This document shows positions 52,201 to 60,337 of a stretch of DNA of 64,000 nt, one piece after another. The translations under genes were made by a program, and so were the position numbers. The notes under the pieces were generated by a model. That model ran no database searches. It saw only the letters and a list, made by a program, of their open reading frames with translations, and was not told where the DNA came from. This DNA comes from Salinactinospora qingdaonensis (GTDB taxonomy: Bacteria; Actinomycetota; Actinomycetes; Streptosporangiales; Streptosporangiaceae): contig NZ_BAABDD010000019.1 in NCBI RefSeq assembly GCF_039539445.1, positions 1-64,000 on the forward strand, given 5' to 3'. How positions within the stretch are numbered: the first letter of the stretch is position 1; each line of letters opens with the position of its first letter.

Positions 52201-54681
52201 GGTGGCGTCGGCAGCGGCGCGTTGTTGGGCGAGGAAGATCCGAAACACCGCGGATTCGAGTTCGGGGGAGCGTTCCAGGTCGGTGACCCCGTAGTGGCTG
52301 AGTGCTTTGGCGAGTTTGGTTTGGAACGCTTCGGGCAGCCCGGCCCGGTCGACGTCGAGGCTTTGCAGGTAGGTGTGGAAGTATTCGCGGGCGCTGTGCA
52401 CGTGGTCGTCGCTGCCGCTGTCGTCGCCGGAGGGCCGGTTGCGGCTCAGTTCGGCGAGGTCGGCGAAGACGTCGACGAGTTGGAGTTCCTCGGCTAGCGG
52501 CCGGTGGCCGTTGTCGGTGGCGGTGTGGCGCGCGGCGATGTAGTCGTCGAGTGCGCGCAGTTCGTCGTGGGGGTCGACGTCGAAGCCCAACAGGAGGCTG
52601 TGGAGGTCTTCTTGGCCGCGGGTGAGCCGCTCGTGGGCCGGAGCCTCCTCGGTGGCGGTGGGCAGCTCCAGTTCGACGGTTTCGGTGGCTGAGGTGTCTT
52701 CGGCTTCGGCGAGAGGCTCGAGCCGTAGCAGGGGGGCGCCGGTGGCCACCTGGCTGCCCACGGACACGGCGCATTCTTTCAGTCGCGCCTTGAACGGTGC
52801 CCGCAGCACCGTCTCCATCTTCATGCTCTCCAGCACCAGGACCGGCGCGCCCGCTTCCACTTCGGCGCCGATCTCCAGGGGCGTGGCCACGACCAGGGCG
52901 GGCACGGGGGAGCGCAAGACGCCGCCCTCGTCGCGGCTGACCCGGTGGGTGACGCCTTCGACCTCGACGAGGTGGGTGGGGCCGTGGGTGTCGGTGAGGA
53001 GGCGGTATCGGGTGCCGTTGACGATGATCTGGCCGGTGTGTTCGTCGAAGCGGTCGAGTTCGACGTCGGCGGTGCGGATGTCGGTTCCGGCTTCGATGCC
53101 CACGCGGAAGCGGTGGGGACCGATCCGTGCGGCGCGCACGCGGTAGCTGATGCCGCGGAGTTTGAGGTCGAGGGGTCGGCCGCTTTCGTGTTGCACCTGG
53201 GGGCGTCCGCCGAAGGCTGTGGATAGCAGCCGTTGGCGTTCGACGTGTTCTTCTTCCTCGTAGGCGTCGATGGCGGCTGCCGCTAGCGCGATGGCGGAGT
53301 GGCGGTGGGAGACGAGTCGGCCTTGGCCGCGGACCCGGTCGATCCAGCCGGTGTCGGCGCTGGCCTCGATCACCTCGGGTTGGTTGAGGAGGTCGAGGAT
53401 GAAGCTCTTGTTGGTTGCGCCGCCTTCGATGATGACGGTGGTTTGTGCCATCGCTCGGCGGAGCCTGCCGAGGGCCTCGTCGCGGTCGCGGCCGTAGGCG
53501 ATGACCTTCGCGATCATCGAGTCGAAGTCGGTGGGGATGGTGTCGCCTTCGCTGACGCCGGTGTCGACGCGTACGCCGGGGCCGGCGGGCAGGTTCAGCC
53601 GCGCGATGCGGCCCGGGGAAGGGGCGAAGTCGCGGTCGGGGTCTTCGGCGTTGAGGCGGGCCTCGATGGCGTGTCCGCGTTCGGCGGGCGGTTCGCCGTC
53701 GAGCCTGCCGCCGGAGGCCACGTGCAGTTGCGCTTTGACCAGGTCGAAGCCGGTGGTGGCTTCGGTGATCGGGTGTTCGACCTGTAGGCGGGTGTTGACC
53801 TCTAGGAACGCGAACAGTTTGTCGTCGGGGTGGTAGAGGAATTCGACGGTGGCCGCTCCGCGGTAACCGACCGCGATGGCGAGCCGTTCGGCTGAGGCTT
53901 TGAGTTCGGCTGTCTGGGTGGGGCTGAGCAGGGGCGAGGCGGATTCTTCGATGATCTTTTGGTTGCGTCGCTGTACCGAGCAGTCACGCACGCCCAGCGC
54001 CCAGGCGGTGCCTTGGCCGTCGGCGATCACTTGGACTTCGACGTGGCGGGCGCCGGTGACCAGACGTTCGAGGAACACCACGCCGCTGCCGAAGGCTCGT
54101 GCGGCTTCTTGGCTGGTGCGTTCGTAGGCCTCGGCTAGTTCGGTCTCGTTGGTGATCACGCGGATGCCGCGTCCCCCACCGCCCGCGGTTGCTTTGAGCA
54201 TCAGCGGATAGCCGATTCGGGTTGCCGTGGCCAGGGTCTCGTCGAGGGTTTCGACGGCGCCGCGGCTCCACGGTGCGACCGGGACGCCGACTTCTTCGGC
54301 GAGCAGTTTTGCTCCGATTTTGTCGCCGAGCCTGCGCATGGCTTCAGCGCTGGGGCCGATGAAGGTGACTCCGAGCTTTTCGCACAGCTCGGCAAACGCC
54401 GGGTCTTCTGCGACGAAGCCCCAGCCGACCCACGCGGCGTCGGCCTCGGTCTCCACCAGGGCGCGCTCCAGCGCTTTCAGGTCGAGGTAGGGGCGCGCGG
54501 AGGCGGGACCGAGGTCGTAGGCCAGGTCCGCTTCACGGACGAAGGCGGCCATGCGGTCGACGTCGGTGTGGAGGGCGACGGTTTCGATCCGGGTCCCGGT
54601 CTCCGCGGCGACATCCCGTACTGCGTGGATGAGCCGCATGGCGGCTTCTCCACGGTTGACGATGGCGATACGACTGAACAA
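49228..54681 (-). CDS. Single-chain acyl-CoA (acetyl-CoA) carboxylase
   Basis: An 1817-residue multidomain enzyme. Biotin carboxylase occupies about 1-450 (IAIVNRGEAAMRL, ATP-grasp loop KATAGGGGRG 163-172, FLEVNTRLQVEHPITE 292-307). Biotin carrier domain is about 590-660 with LESMKMET, biotinyl Lys621. A large central region (about 700-1250) follows, then a carboxyltransferase from about 1300 to the end (VLLGDPTKSLGALSEPE, SGARISMDSGTENM, RGGFPPTDGPDTYTAG pieces). The order matches eukaryotic-type ACC and differs from the AccA3/AccD split enzymes of most actinomycetes. It would make malonyl-CoA or a longer acyl analogue. It stands alone. Confidence 0.9.
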   Translation of the reverse strand: MFSRIAIVNRGEAAMRLIHAVRDVAAETGTRIETVALHTDVDRMAAFVREADLAYDLGPASARPYLDLKALERALVETEADAAWVGWGFVAEDPAFAELCEKLGVTFIGPSAEAMRRLGDKIGAKLLAEEVGVPVAPWSRGAVETLDETLATATRIGYPLMLKATAGGGGRGIRVITNETELAEAYERTSQEAARAFGSGVVFLERLVTGARHVEVQVIADGQGTAWALGVRDCSVQRRNQKIIEESASPLLSPTQTAELKASAERLAIAVGYRGAATVEFLYHPDDKLFAFLEVNTRLQVEHPITEATTGFDLVKAQLHVASGGRLDGEPPAERGHAIEARLNAEDPDRDFAPSPGRIARLNLPAGPGVRVDTGVSEGDTIPTDFDSMIAKVIAYGRDRDEALGRLRRAMAQTTVIIEGGATNKSFILDLLNQPEVIEASADTGWIDRVRGQGRLVSHRHSAIALAAAAIDAYEEEEHVERQRLLSTAFGGRPQVQHESGRPLDLKLRGISYRVRAARIGPHRFRVGIEAGTDIRTADVELDRFDEHTGQIIVNGTRYRLLTDTHGPTHLVEVEGVTHRVSRDEGGVLRSPVPALVVATPLEIGAEVEAGAPVLVLESMKMETVLRAPFKARLKECAVSVGSQVATGAPLLRLEPLAEAEDTSATETVELELPTATEEAPAHERLTRGQEDLHSLLLGFDVDPHDELRALDDYIAARHTATDNGHRPLAEELQLVDVFADLAELSRNRPSGDDSGSDDHVHSAREYFHTYLQSLDVDRAGLPEAFQTKLAKALSHYGVTDLERSPELESAVFRIFLAQQRAAADATVVTTLLRTWLRESPPDETLREPAGLALERLVAATQVRFPAIADLARGVVFAWFGQPLLRRNRARVYAEVRKHLRYLDAHPDAPDRADRIAAMVRSTEPLVRLLGQRLTRADLDNSVMLEVLTRRYYGNKEITAVRTSDVAGCTFVVAQRVDSCVASAAVSFDDLGNALEGLARLAGNEAAVDADIYLAWENQPQDFDAMAAALHEVVTARPLPSQVRRLTTTVAGCDGAVMHHHFTFYPSATGMAEHRLIRGLHPYIAQRMQLERLNKFDLTRLPSADEEVYLFQCVARDNPSDERLAAFAQVRDLTELREHDGRLVALPTAEDTVAACLDSIRRAQARRPAKKRFNTNRIVIYVWPPSNLTRAELEMLAERVLPTTAGAGLEEILFIARQRNHETGELTKIAVRISFDATGGTKLTVGEPSDEPIEPLDDYRQKVLRASSRNTVYPYELTNLLGDFVEYDLDDHHALTPVDRPKGNNTAAIVAGVITTPTQQHPHGVTRVVLLGDPTKSLGALSEPECRRVIAALDLAEQMHVPLEWYALSAGARISMDSGTENMDWVAAALKRIVEFTQDGGEINIVVAGINVGAQPYWNAEATMLMHTKGILVMTPDSAMVLTGKQSLDFSGGVSAEDNFGIGGYERVMGPNGQAQYWAPNLTTARDILMAHYDHTYIAPQEETPRRATTTDPVDRDICDFPHDAPGSDFTTVGEIFSDATNPERKKPFDIRTVMRAVADQDHPVLERWAGMADAETAAVQDVHLNGMPVCLLGIESRPVSRRGFPPTDGPDTYTAGTLFPRSSKKAARAINAASGNRPLVVLANLSGFDGSPESMRKLQLEYGAEIGRAIVNFSGPIVFCVISRYHGGAFVVFSKALNPNMTVLALEGSFASVLGGAPAAAVVFSGDVNARTAADPRVQDLEARCAAASGADRAALTAELDELRLSVRAEKLSEVATEFDRIHNIERAVEVGSVDAVIGAAELRPRIIEAIESRMS

Positions 54682-54870
54682 CCGACGGAGCCCCTTCTAT
54701 AGACCAACGATGTGCGTGCCGCGACACGGTGGTCTCGGCTGTGTTCACCTTTCCATCTCCCGGCGAGCGGCGCCATGTCGGAGACAGTGAACACAGGGCG
54801 GCTCCAGTTGTGGAGAATGACCAAAAACCCGGCCCTCTGCATCCCACCAAAGCGAGATCAGCCACAGCAT

Positions 54871-54900
54871 GGGGGGTGTTTCTATGGGTTTGTCAAGCCG
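54871..54900. repeat. Orphan copy of IS110 end
   Basis: This 30-bp block is repeated in the same orientation at 55357-55386 with two mismatches; the shared core is TTCTATGGGTTTGTCA. The second copy adjoins the stop codon of an IS110 transposase, so this one is likely the solo end of a lost IS110 copy. Confidence 0.7.
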
Positions 54901-54952
54901 AGGGTCGTAAGTGGGGGTCTGTCGCTTGCCTGGGGTGGGAGGGCTTGCCGTT

Positions 54953-54988
54953 GGCTCGTGCCTCGATCGCTTCGCGATCTCAGCAGCC
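54953..54988. repeat. REP-like palindromic element, copy 1
   Basis: About 36 bp, with core GATCGCTTCGCGATC forming its own hairpin. An inverted, nearly identical copy (35 bp, three differences) lies at 55264-55298, so the pair can also form a large stem. Confidence 0.7.
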
Positions 54989-55263
54989 TTAAGGGGGCGC
55001 TGTGGCTGCGGGCGGGTGGCAGGCGACGGGGACGGCCCCCGGCTGGGGTGAGGCAGCATTGCTCCGAGGTGCGGTGACACCGCGACGAGAAACACACCGG
55101 CGCCACCCCAACGCGCGGTGGCGCCGGTGTGGGGGACGCGGCGGTGGGCAGCGGTTGTTGCGATAACGGTGGCGGCGGACGTCCCGAAAAGCGTCAAGCC
55201 CCCCACCTCGACCCCAGCCCACTTCGTGCGGTGCTCGTCCCACCCCAGCCATAGCCCACCCCA

Positions 55264-55298
55264 GGCTGCCGAGATCGCGAAGCGATCGAAGCACGAGC
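55264..55298. repeat. REP-like palindromic element, copy 2 (inverted)
   Basis: The inverse of the element at 54953-54988, containing GATCGCGAAGCGATC. The two copies are 275 bp apart in opposite orientation. Confidence 0.7.
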
Positions 55299-55356
55299 GA
55301 CGGGAAACCCCGCGCACTCTCCTCCAGCAAGAGCCCTACCCAGCCCCACGCCCCCC

Positions 55357-55386
55357 GGGGGGTGCTTCTATGGGTTTGTCACGCCG
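55357..55386. repeat. IS110 end adjoining transposase stop
   Basis: The second copy of the 30-bp block. It overlaps the transposase stop codon at 55379-55381 and runs outward, as expected for the end of an IS110 element. Confidence 0.65.
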
Positions 55387-55812
55387 CTTGTGGGGTTTGG
55401 GGGTGGTAGAAGGTGCCGTCGCGTAGCATCGCGAACAGCACGTCGCAGCGTCGTCTGGCCAGGCACAGCAGCGCTTGGCCATGGCGTTTGCCCTGGGCGA
55501 TCTTGCGGTCGTAGTAGGACCGCGAGGGCGGATGGGCCAGCGAAGCGAACGCCGCCAGGAAGAACGCGCGTTTGAGCTGTTTGTTGCCGGGCCTCTCCCC
55601 TGATCGAGGCTCCCGAGGAGCGGGTGGTGGGGCCAGTCCGGCATAGGAGGCCAGGTGGCCGGCGGTGGCAAACGCCGAACCGTCGCCGACCTCGATGAGG
55701 ATACCGGCGCCGGTCCTGGCCCCGATACCGGGCATCGAGGTCAGGACCGGCGAAAGAGGGTGGGCCTGGCGGCAGGGCCTCGATCTCGCTCCGCAGACCC
55801 TTCCGCTTGAGC
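55379..55812 (-). mobile_element. IS110-family transposase, C-terminal remnant
   Basis: The minus strand encodes the Transposase_20 half: SMPGIGARTGAGILIEVGDG, FATAGHLASYAGLAP, NKQLKRAFFLAAFASL and RRCDVLFAMLRDGTFYHP. Upstream, RSEIEAL and AHPLSPVLTS continue in different frames to about 55812, then homology ends. The RuvC-like N-terminal DEDD half and the non-coding RNA end are missing, so the copy is inactive. Confidence 0.85.
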
Positions 55813-55885
55813 CGGCTAGGGGAGCGGCGCCCCTACCTGTCGCCTCGTCTTGCCACGGGGGTAGCAGGAAGCTCCCGAAGCGACG

Positions 55886-56527
55886 TTATCCATATGGTCC
55901 TGGCCTGGTGGTACCTGCCGCGGCCGGGGCGTCTGCCCCGGGGGCGGCCACGGTGGTGCCCAGCAGGCCCAGCGCGCGCACCACCTGGTCGGCGTGGGGC
56001 ACCTGGTCGGGTGCCAGTAGCCATTGCAGGGCCAGCCCGTCGAACAGTGCCAGGAGCACCGAGGCGAGACCGTGCACGTCGTCGGCCTCCAGGACGAGGC
56101 CGGGGGTGGTCTCGGCGGTCGCGGTGATGCGGGCGGCGGTGGCCTCGCGGGCCTTGCGGTATTCCGCGGCTAGGTGCGCGCCCAGGTCCTCGCCGCGGGG
56201 GGCTTGGGCGAAAGCTTCCACGCCGGCGATGACGAAGTCGCGGTTGTCTTCCAGCGAGTTCAGGAAGGTGGTCATCGTCTCGCGTAGCGCCTCACGCGCG
56301 CCTAGGGCGGTCGTGCCGTGAGTGGCGGAGATGACCGACTCGGTCCAACTGCGCAGCGCCTTGGTGATCGCGGCTTTGAGTAGCTCTTCCTTGGAGCCGA
56401 AGTAGTAGTTGACGGCCGGCAGATGCACGCCCGCCGCCGCCACGATGTCGCGTGTGGTGGTACGCGCGTAGCCGCGTTGCTGTAGGCACTGGATCGCCGC
56501 GTCGATGAGCCGTTCCCGTTGGTCCAT
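55886..56527 (-). CDS. TetR-family regulator
   Basis: A 213-residue regulator: RERLIDAAIQCLQQRGYART, DIVAAAGVHLPAVNYYFGSK and EELLKAAITKAL form the HTH; the rest is an all-helical ligand domain with a proline/alanine-rich tail. It is divergent from the cytochrome P450 gene, with two palindromes between, and probably represses both. Confidence 0.87.
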   Translation of the reverse strand: MDQRERLIDAAIQCLQQRGYARTTTRDIVAAAGVHLPAVNYYFGSKEELLKAAITKALRSWTESVISATHGTTALGAREALRETMTTFLNSLEDNRDFVIAGVEAFAQAPRGEDLGAHLAAEYRKAREATAARITATAETTPGLVLEADDVHGLASVLLALFDGLALQWLLAPDQVPHADQVVRALGLLGTTVAAPGADAPAAAGTTRPGPYG

Positions 56528-56549
56528 GGACGCAAGTCTAAACTGCCAC

Positions 56550-56575
56550 TAACATTTGTTACTAACAATTGTTAG
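56550..56575. promoter_or_regulatory. Twin TetR operators upstream of P450
   Basis: TAACATTTGTTA (56550-56561) and CTAACAATTGTTAG (56562-56575) are adjacent palindromes with shared TAACA/TGTTA half-sites. The second is perfect over 14 bp. They occupy most of the 67-nt divergent gap. Confidence 0.8.
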
Positions 56576-56594
56576 AGAATGTGGGAAGGCGGAT

Positions 56595-57989
56595 ATGTCC
56601 ACCTACAGCGAGGCTGGCCCCCCTACACAGCCACCCGAGGCCCCCGCCACGGCACCTCCGGGGCCGCGCGCTCCCCAACCGGTACAAGCCCTGATGTTCA
56701 TGCGCGACCCGATCGGCTTCCTGCACGACTGCCAGCGCCGCTACGGTCCGATCTTCACCATCAAGATGCTGGGCAGCCCGGGCATGGTGATGGTCGCCGA
56801 CCCCGAGCTGGCCCATCGGGTCTTTTCCACTGACCGCGACATTGGCCACGCCGGTCAGGCCCGCGCCGACTTCCTTGAACCCCTCGTGGGGGCGCACTCG
56901 CTGCTCACACTCGACGGTCAGGACTGGATGCGCCAGCGTAAGATGCTGGGCTCGGCCTTCCACGGCAAACACGTCCAGGGCTACCGCGCGCCGATCGCGA
57001 CGATCGCCGCTCAGCAGGTCGAGCGCTGGCCCACTGGCCGCCCCGTCACGCTGCGCCCCCGCTTCCAGGCCATCACCTTGGAGGTGATCCTGCGCGTGGT
57101 CTTCGGCGTCACCGACAGCGAGCGACTGCGACGCCTGACCCATCTGCTGCCCCGCCTGCTGGCGGCCACCGAGTCCCTCGACACCCTGATGTTCCTGACG
57201 CCACCATGGCTGTGGCGTCGGCTCGATCCGCTGCTCACCCGCACCCCCGCCACCCCCAATGCCCGATTCGCGACGCTGCGCCGGGCCACCGACGCCATCA
57301 TCTACGACGAGATCGCCCAGCGCCGTGACAGCGCCGCCACCGAGCGCACCGACATCCTCTCCACCCTGCTCAGCGCCCGCGATGGCGACGGAACGGCCCT
57401 GAACGACGAGGAGCTGCGCGACGCGCTCATCACCTTGCTGTTGGCCGGTCACGAGACCACCGCCACCGCGCTGGCCTGGTGCTTCGAACGACTCATGCAC
57501 AATCCCGAGGTCGAGGAGCGCGCCCGCCAGGCCGCTGTCGCCGGCGACGCGGCCTACCTGACGGCGCTGGCCAAGGAGACGCTGCGCACGCGCCCGATCG
57601 TGGGCGACATGCCGCGTGTGCTCAGCGAGCCCCTCTCCCTGGGCGGCTACCGTGTCCCGCGGGGGTGGTGGGTATCGCCGGCGCCGCTGCTCACCCACGC
57701 TTCCGCAGCGCTGTTCCCCCAGCCTGAGGAGTTTCGCCCCGAGCGTTTCCTCACCGACGAGGTCGAGCCGAACGCCTGGATGCCCTTTGGGGGTGGGCGG
57801 CGCCAATGCTTGGGCGCACAGTTCGCCCTGTTGGAGATGAGCGCCGTCCTCCCCGAAGTCTTGACGCGGGTGCGGCTGCGTCCGGCCGGCGATGCCGCAC
57901 CGGAAAAACCCAGCCTGCGCCACGTCACCTTGGCGCCGGCCCGCGACGTGCCCGTCGTAGCCCACCCTGAGCCCTCTCCGCGGCGGTGA
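56595..57989 (+). CDS. Cytochrome P450
   Basis: A 464-residue class-I-type P450: I-helix LLLAGHETTATAL, K-helix ExxR in KETLRTRP, meander EFRPERF, and haem loop FGGGRRQCLGAQFALLEM with the thiolate cysteine. All core residues are present. It resembles bacterial P450s of the CYP102/CYP110-like long-chain branch more than short polyketide P450s, but I cannot name the family. No redox partner gene is adjacent. The divergent TetR suggests substrate-induced expression. Confidence 0.92.
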   Translation: MSTYSEAGPPTQPPEAPATAPPGPRAPQPVQALMFMRDPIGFLHDCQRRYGPIFTIKMLGSPGMVMVADPELAHRVFSTDRDIGHAGQARADFLEPLVGAHSLLTLDGQDWMRQRKMLGSAFHGKHVQGYRAPIATIAAQQVERWPTGRPVTLRPRFQAITLEVILRVVFGVTDSERLRRLTHLLPRLLAATESLDTLMFLTPPWLWRRLDPLLTRTPATPNARFATLRRATDAIIYDEIAQRRDSAATERTDILSTLLSARDGDGTALNDEELRDALITLLLAGHETTATALAWCFERLMHNPEVEERARQAAVAGDAAYLTALAKETLRTRPIVGDMPRVLSEPLSLGGYRVPRGWWVSPAPLLTHASAALFPQPEEFRPERFLTDEVEPNAWMPFGGGRRQCLGAQFALLEMSAVLPEVLTRVRLRPAGDAAPEKPSLRHVTLAPARDVPVVAHPEPSPRR

Positions 57990-58077
57990 CCGGGACCGCG
58001 CTCCAGCGCGAGCACCGCAGCGGTCGGCGCGTCCCCCTGCGCCGACCGCTGCGGTGTCGGGGTGGGTGGGCCGTGGC

Positions 58078-58584
58078 TCACTGAGAGGCGGCGTAGCGTC
58101 CCGAGAGCACCAGTGCCCAGGACAAACACCCCAGCGCTGCTGTGGCCGCGACCGCGCGTACCGTGTTCCACATCGTCCAGTCGGCTTCGAAGCGCTGGCG
58201 CACTGCCGCCGGGTCGGCGAGCTCGGCCGGCGCTCCGGCCGCGGCCAGGGCGTCGTTGAGTGGAACGTTGGTGGTGCCGGTGACCATGAACGCCACGACG
58301 TAGCACACGAACGCGGCGGCGATCCACACCAGTGCGCGGCGCCGGCCGGGGCCGAGGTGGAGCGCACCGGCGGCGAGGATCGCCAGTGGCGCTCCACAGA
58401 AGGGCAGCAGGAACCACGGGTTGAGCACCGCGATGTTGATCTGTTGCATGGCGTCGATGAAGGCCCGGTCATCGACGGCGGCCAGTCCCGGCATGACGCA
58501 CACCGAGAACGCATAGAACAGTCCCGCGATGAGGGCCGTGGCCAGCGTGGCGATCACGAGGACGCCACCGCGCAGCATCTGCAC
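58078..58584 (-). CDS. DUF1772 (anthrone oxygenase-like) membrane protein
   Basis: A 168-residue, four-helix protein: ATALIAGLFYAFSVCVMPGL, AVLNPWFLLPFCGAP, and MVTGTTNVPLNDALAA with the conserved NxPLN motif of DUF1772. Some fungal relatives act as anthrone oxygenases, but the bacterial role is unknown. It lies 22 nt downstream of the NmrA-type gene and is probably cotranscribed with it. Confidence 0.87.
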   Translation of the reverse strand: MQMLRGGVLVIATLATALIAGLFYAFSVCVMPGLAAVDDRAFIDAMQQINIAVLNPWFLLPFCGAPLAILAAGALHLGPGRRRALVWIAAAFVCYVVAFMVTGTTNVPLNDALAAAGAPAELADPAAVRQRFEADWTMWNTVRAVAATAALGCLSWALVLSGRYAASQ

Positions 58585-58606
58585 GGGATATGTCCCTTCG
58601 TGCGTC

Positions 58607-59449
58607 TTAGTCGTCCCAGGCGCCGCTGGCGGCGGCGGCGCGGGCGTAGTCGGCGAAGTCGCGCGGGGCGCGGCCCAGCGCGCGCTGCACCCCGTCGGTG
58701 GGGGTGGCGTTGCGGCCGTCGAGGATCTCGGTGAACAGCTCGCACAGCGGGTTGACGAACTCCGGCGGCGCGCCGTGCTCGGTCATGGCTGCGGCGAACT
58801 CGTCGATGGAGATCGGCTGGTAGTGCACCTGGCGCCCCGAGGCTTCGGCGACCTGGGCCACCGCTTCGGCGAAGGTCAGCGACCGCGGGCCGGTGATCTC
58901 GTAGGTCTGGCCGGTGTGGCCCTCTTCGGTGAGGGCTGCCACCGCGACGTCGGCGATGTCTTCGGCGTCGATGAAGGGCTCGGCCACGTCACCGGCGGGG
59001 AAGGCGACCACGCCGCCGCGCACTAGGTCGTTGAGGAAGTCTTCGCTGAAGTTCTGCGCGAAGAAGCTGGCCCGCACGATGGTCCACTCGGTGCCGGCCT
59101 GGCGCAGCATCTCCTCGCTGCGCTGGGCCTCTTTCTCGCCGCGGCCGGTCAGCATCACCAGATGGCGCACGCCAGCTTGGGCGGCCTGCTCGGCGAAGGC
59201 CTGGATCGTCTCCGCGGCGCCGGGGAAACCGGCGTCGGGGGAGTAGGCCACGTAGGCGGAGGTGACTCCGTCGAGGACCGGGCCCCAGGTGGAGCGGTCC
59301 TGCCACTCAAACGGCGGCTCGGCCGAACGCGAGCCGATACGCACCTGCCGGCCCTGGGCGCGCAGCCGCTCGGCCACCCGGCGGCCAGTCTTGCCGGTGC
59401 CGCCCAGCACCAGCGTGATTTCCTGGTCATGGCTGTCAGTCTGTGTCAT
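58607..59449 (-). CDS. NmrA-like NAD(P)H-binding protein
   Basis: A 280-residue atypical SDR: cofactor motif VLGGTGKTGRRVAERL, RIGSRSAEPPF, and VRHLVMLTGRGEKEAQRSEE, resembling NmrA/SDR_a5 quinone-sensing or reducing proteins. The catalytic Tyr-x3-Lys of classical SDRs is not evident. It is coupled by position with DUF1772, a pairing I associate with actinobacterial redox stress loci. Confidence 0.87.
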   Translation of the reverse strand: MTQTDSHDQEITLVLGGTGKTGRRVAERLRAQGRQVRIGSRSAEPPFEWQDRSTWGPVLDGVTSAYVAYSPDAGFPGAAETIQAFAEQAAQAGVRHLVMLTGRGEKEAQRSEEMLRQAGTEWTIVRASFFAQNFSEDFLNDLVRGGVVAFPAGDVAEPFIDAEDIADVAVAALTEEGHTGQTYEITGPRSLTFAEAVAQVAEASGRQVHYQPISIDEFAAAMTEHGAPPEFVNPLCELFTEILDGRNATPTDGVQRALGRAPRDFADYARAAAASGAWDD

Positions 59450-59575
59450 GTCCCCCAGTCAACCGATCACTGTTGAGACGGGCCATCGGTGAGAAGATCA
59501 GATGTATGTTCAATGCTCTCACCTGGGGGTGAGCGGCTGTCTTGCGTGCGGGCCGGCGGGGTGGCGCACGGTGGT

Positions 59576-60337
59576 TTAGGGGCTGGGCAGAGCGGCGATG
59601 GCCGCGCTGACAGCTTCAGGCTCCTCGGCCGGCACCTCGTGGCCGGCCTGTTGTGCCACGCGCAGCACACTAGCCGAGGACAGGTGCGTCAGCGACTCCT
59701 GGGCCTGCTTCCACTGGGGGGAGGCGCCCTGGCCTCGGCGAAGCACCGTCAAAGGCAGGTCCTCCAAAGAGTCGACCTGGCGGGCTTGGCGCTGCACGGC
59801 GGCCAGGTCGAGGTCTTCGTCTGCTTGGCCGACCTCGTCCCAGTGGTCGACTCCGACGCCGGCTCTGAGGCCGTAGTCGGGCTCGACCGCCTCCACCAGC
59901 ACCAGGCCCGCGACCCGGTCGCGGTGGTGCTGGGCATACACCAGCGCGGGGTAGCCGCCAAAGGAGTGGGCCACCACGATGACGGGATCGTCGGCGTCGG
60001 CGCGGTTGACGACCGTGTCCAGTTCGGCCGCCAGGTCTTGGCCGTCGCGGCCCGACCGGCTGGGTGCGGGGCTGTTGCCCGTGCCGGGGCGATCGTAGCG
60101 GCAGGTGCGGTGTTTTCCGGCCAGTTCCTGCTGGGTGGCGCGCCAGTAGCTGGAATTGGCGCGGTCGCCGATGCCGTGGACCAGCACCACGGCGGGTGTT
60201 TCCTCTCCGGTGCAGCTCACCCATTGGCGCTGCCCTGCGGCGTCGATCACCTCACCGGTCTCGGCGGTGCCCAAGGCCCCGCAGGCCGTGACGGCCAGCA
60301 TGGTCAGCACCGTGAGTGATCCCGCGAGTGGTCTCAT
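59576..60337 (-). CDS. Lipoprotein alpha/beta hydrolase
   Basis: A 253-residue exported hydrolase with lipobox VTAC (Cys19). VVLVHGIGDRANSSYW oxyanion region, CRYDRPGTGNS, nucleophile VAHSFGGYP and a late QAGHEVPAEEP histidine give a complete-looking triad. It would be anchored on the outer face of the membrane. Start at 60337 follows GGGAG; six codons upstream are also open. Confidence 0.85.
   Translation of the reverse strand: MRPLAGSLTVLTMLAVTACGALGTAETGEVIDAAGQRQWVSCTGEETPAVVLVHGIGDRANSSYWRATQQELAGKHRTCRYDRPGTGNSPAPSRSGRDGQDLAAELDTVVNRADADDPVIVVAHSFGGYPALVYAQHHRDRVAGLVLVEAVEPDYGLRAGVGVDHWDEVGQADEDLDLAAVQRQARQVDSLEDLPLTVLRRGQGASPQWKQAQESLTHLSSASVLRVAQQAGHEVPAEEPEAVSAAIAALPSP

Larger units (their letters stand above)
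54682..55356. other. Repeat-rich gene-free region between carboxylase and IS110 remnant
   Basis: 675 nt without a credible gene. It holds a second copy of the IS110 end (54871-54900) and the two arms of an inverted REP-like repeat (54953-54988 and 55264-55298). The promoter of the carboxylase gene should be in its first 150 nt. A 190-codon minus-strand frame crosses it but is made of the repeats. Confidence 0.6.

Noticed and set aside
54745..55317. 190-codon minus-strand frame between the carboxylase and the IS110 remnant
   Set aside because: It is built from the IS110 end and the REP-like repeats, with no independent motif.
56562..58514. 650-codon minus-strand frame opposite the P450 gene
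   Set aside because: Antisense shadow of a gene with every P450 signature; glycine/arginine/glutamine-rich and without domains.
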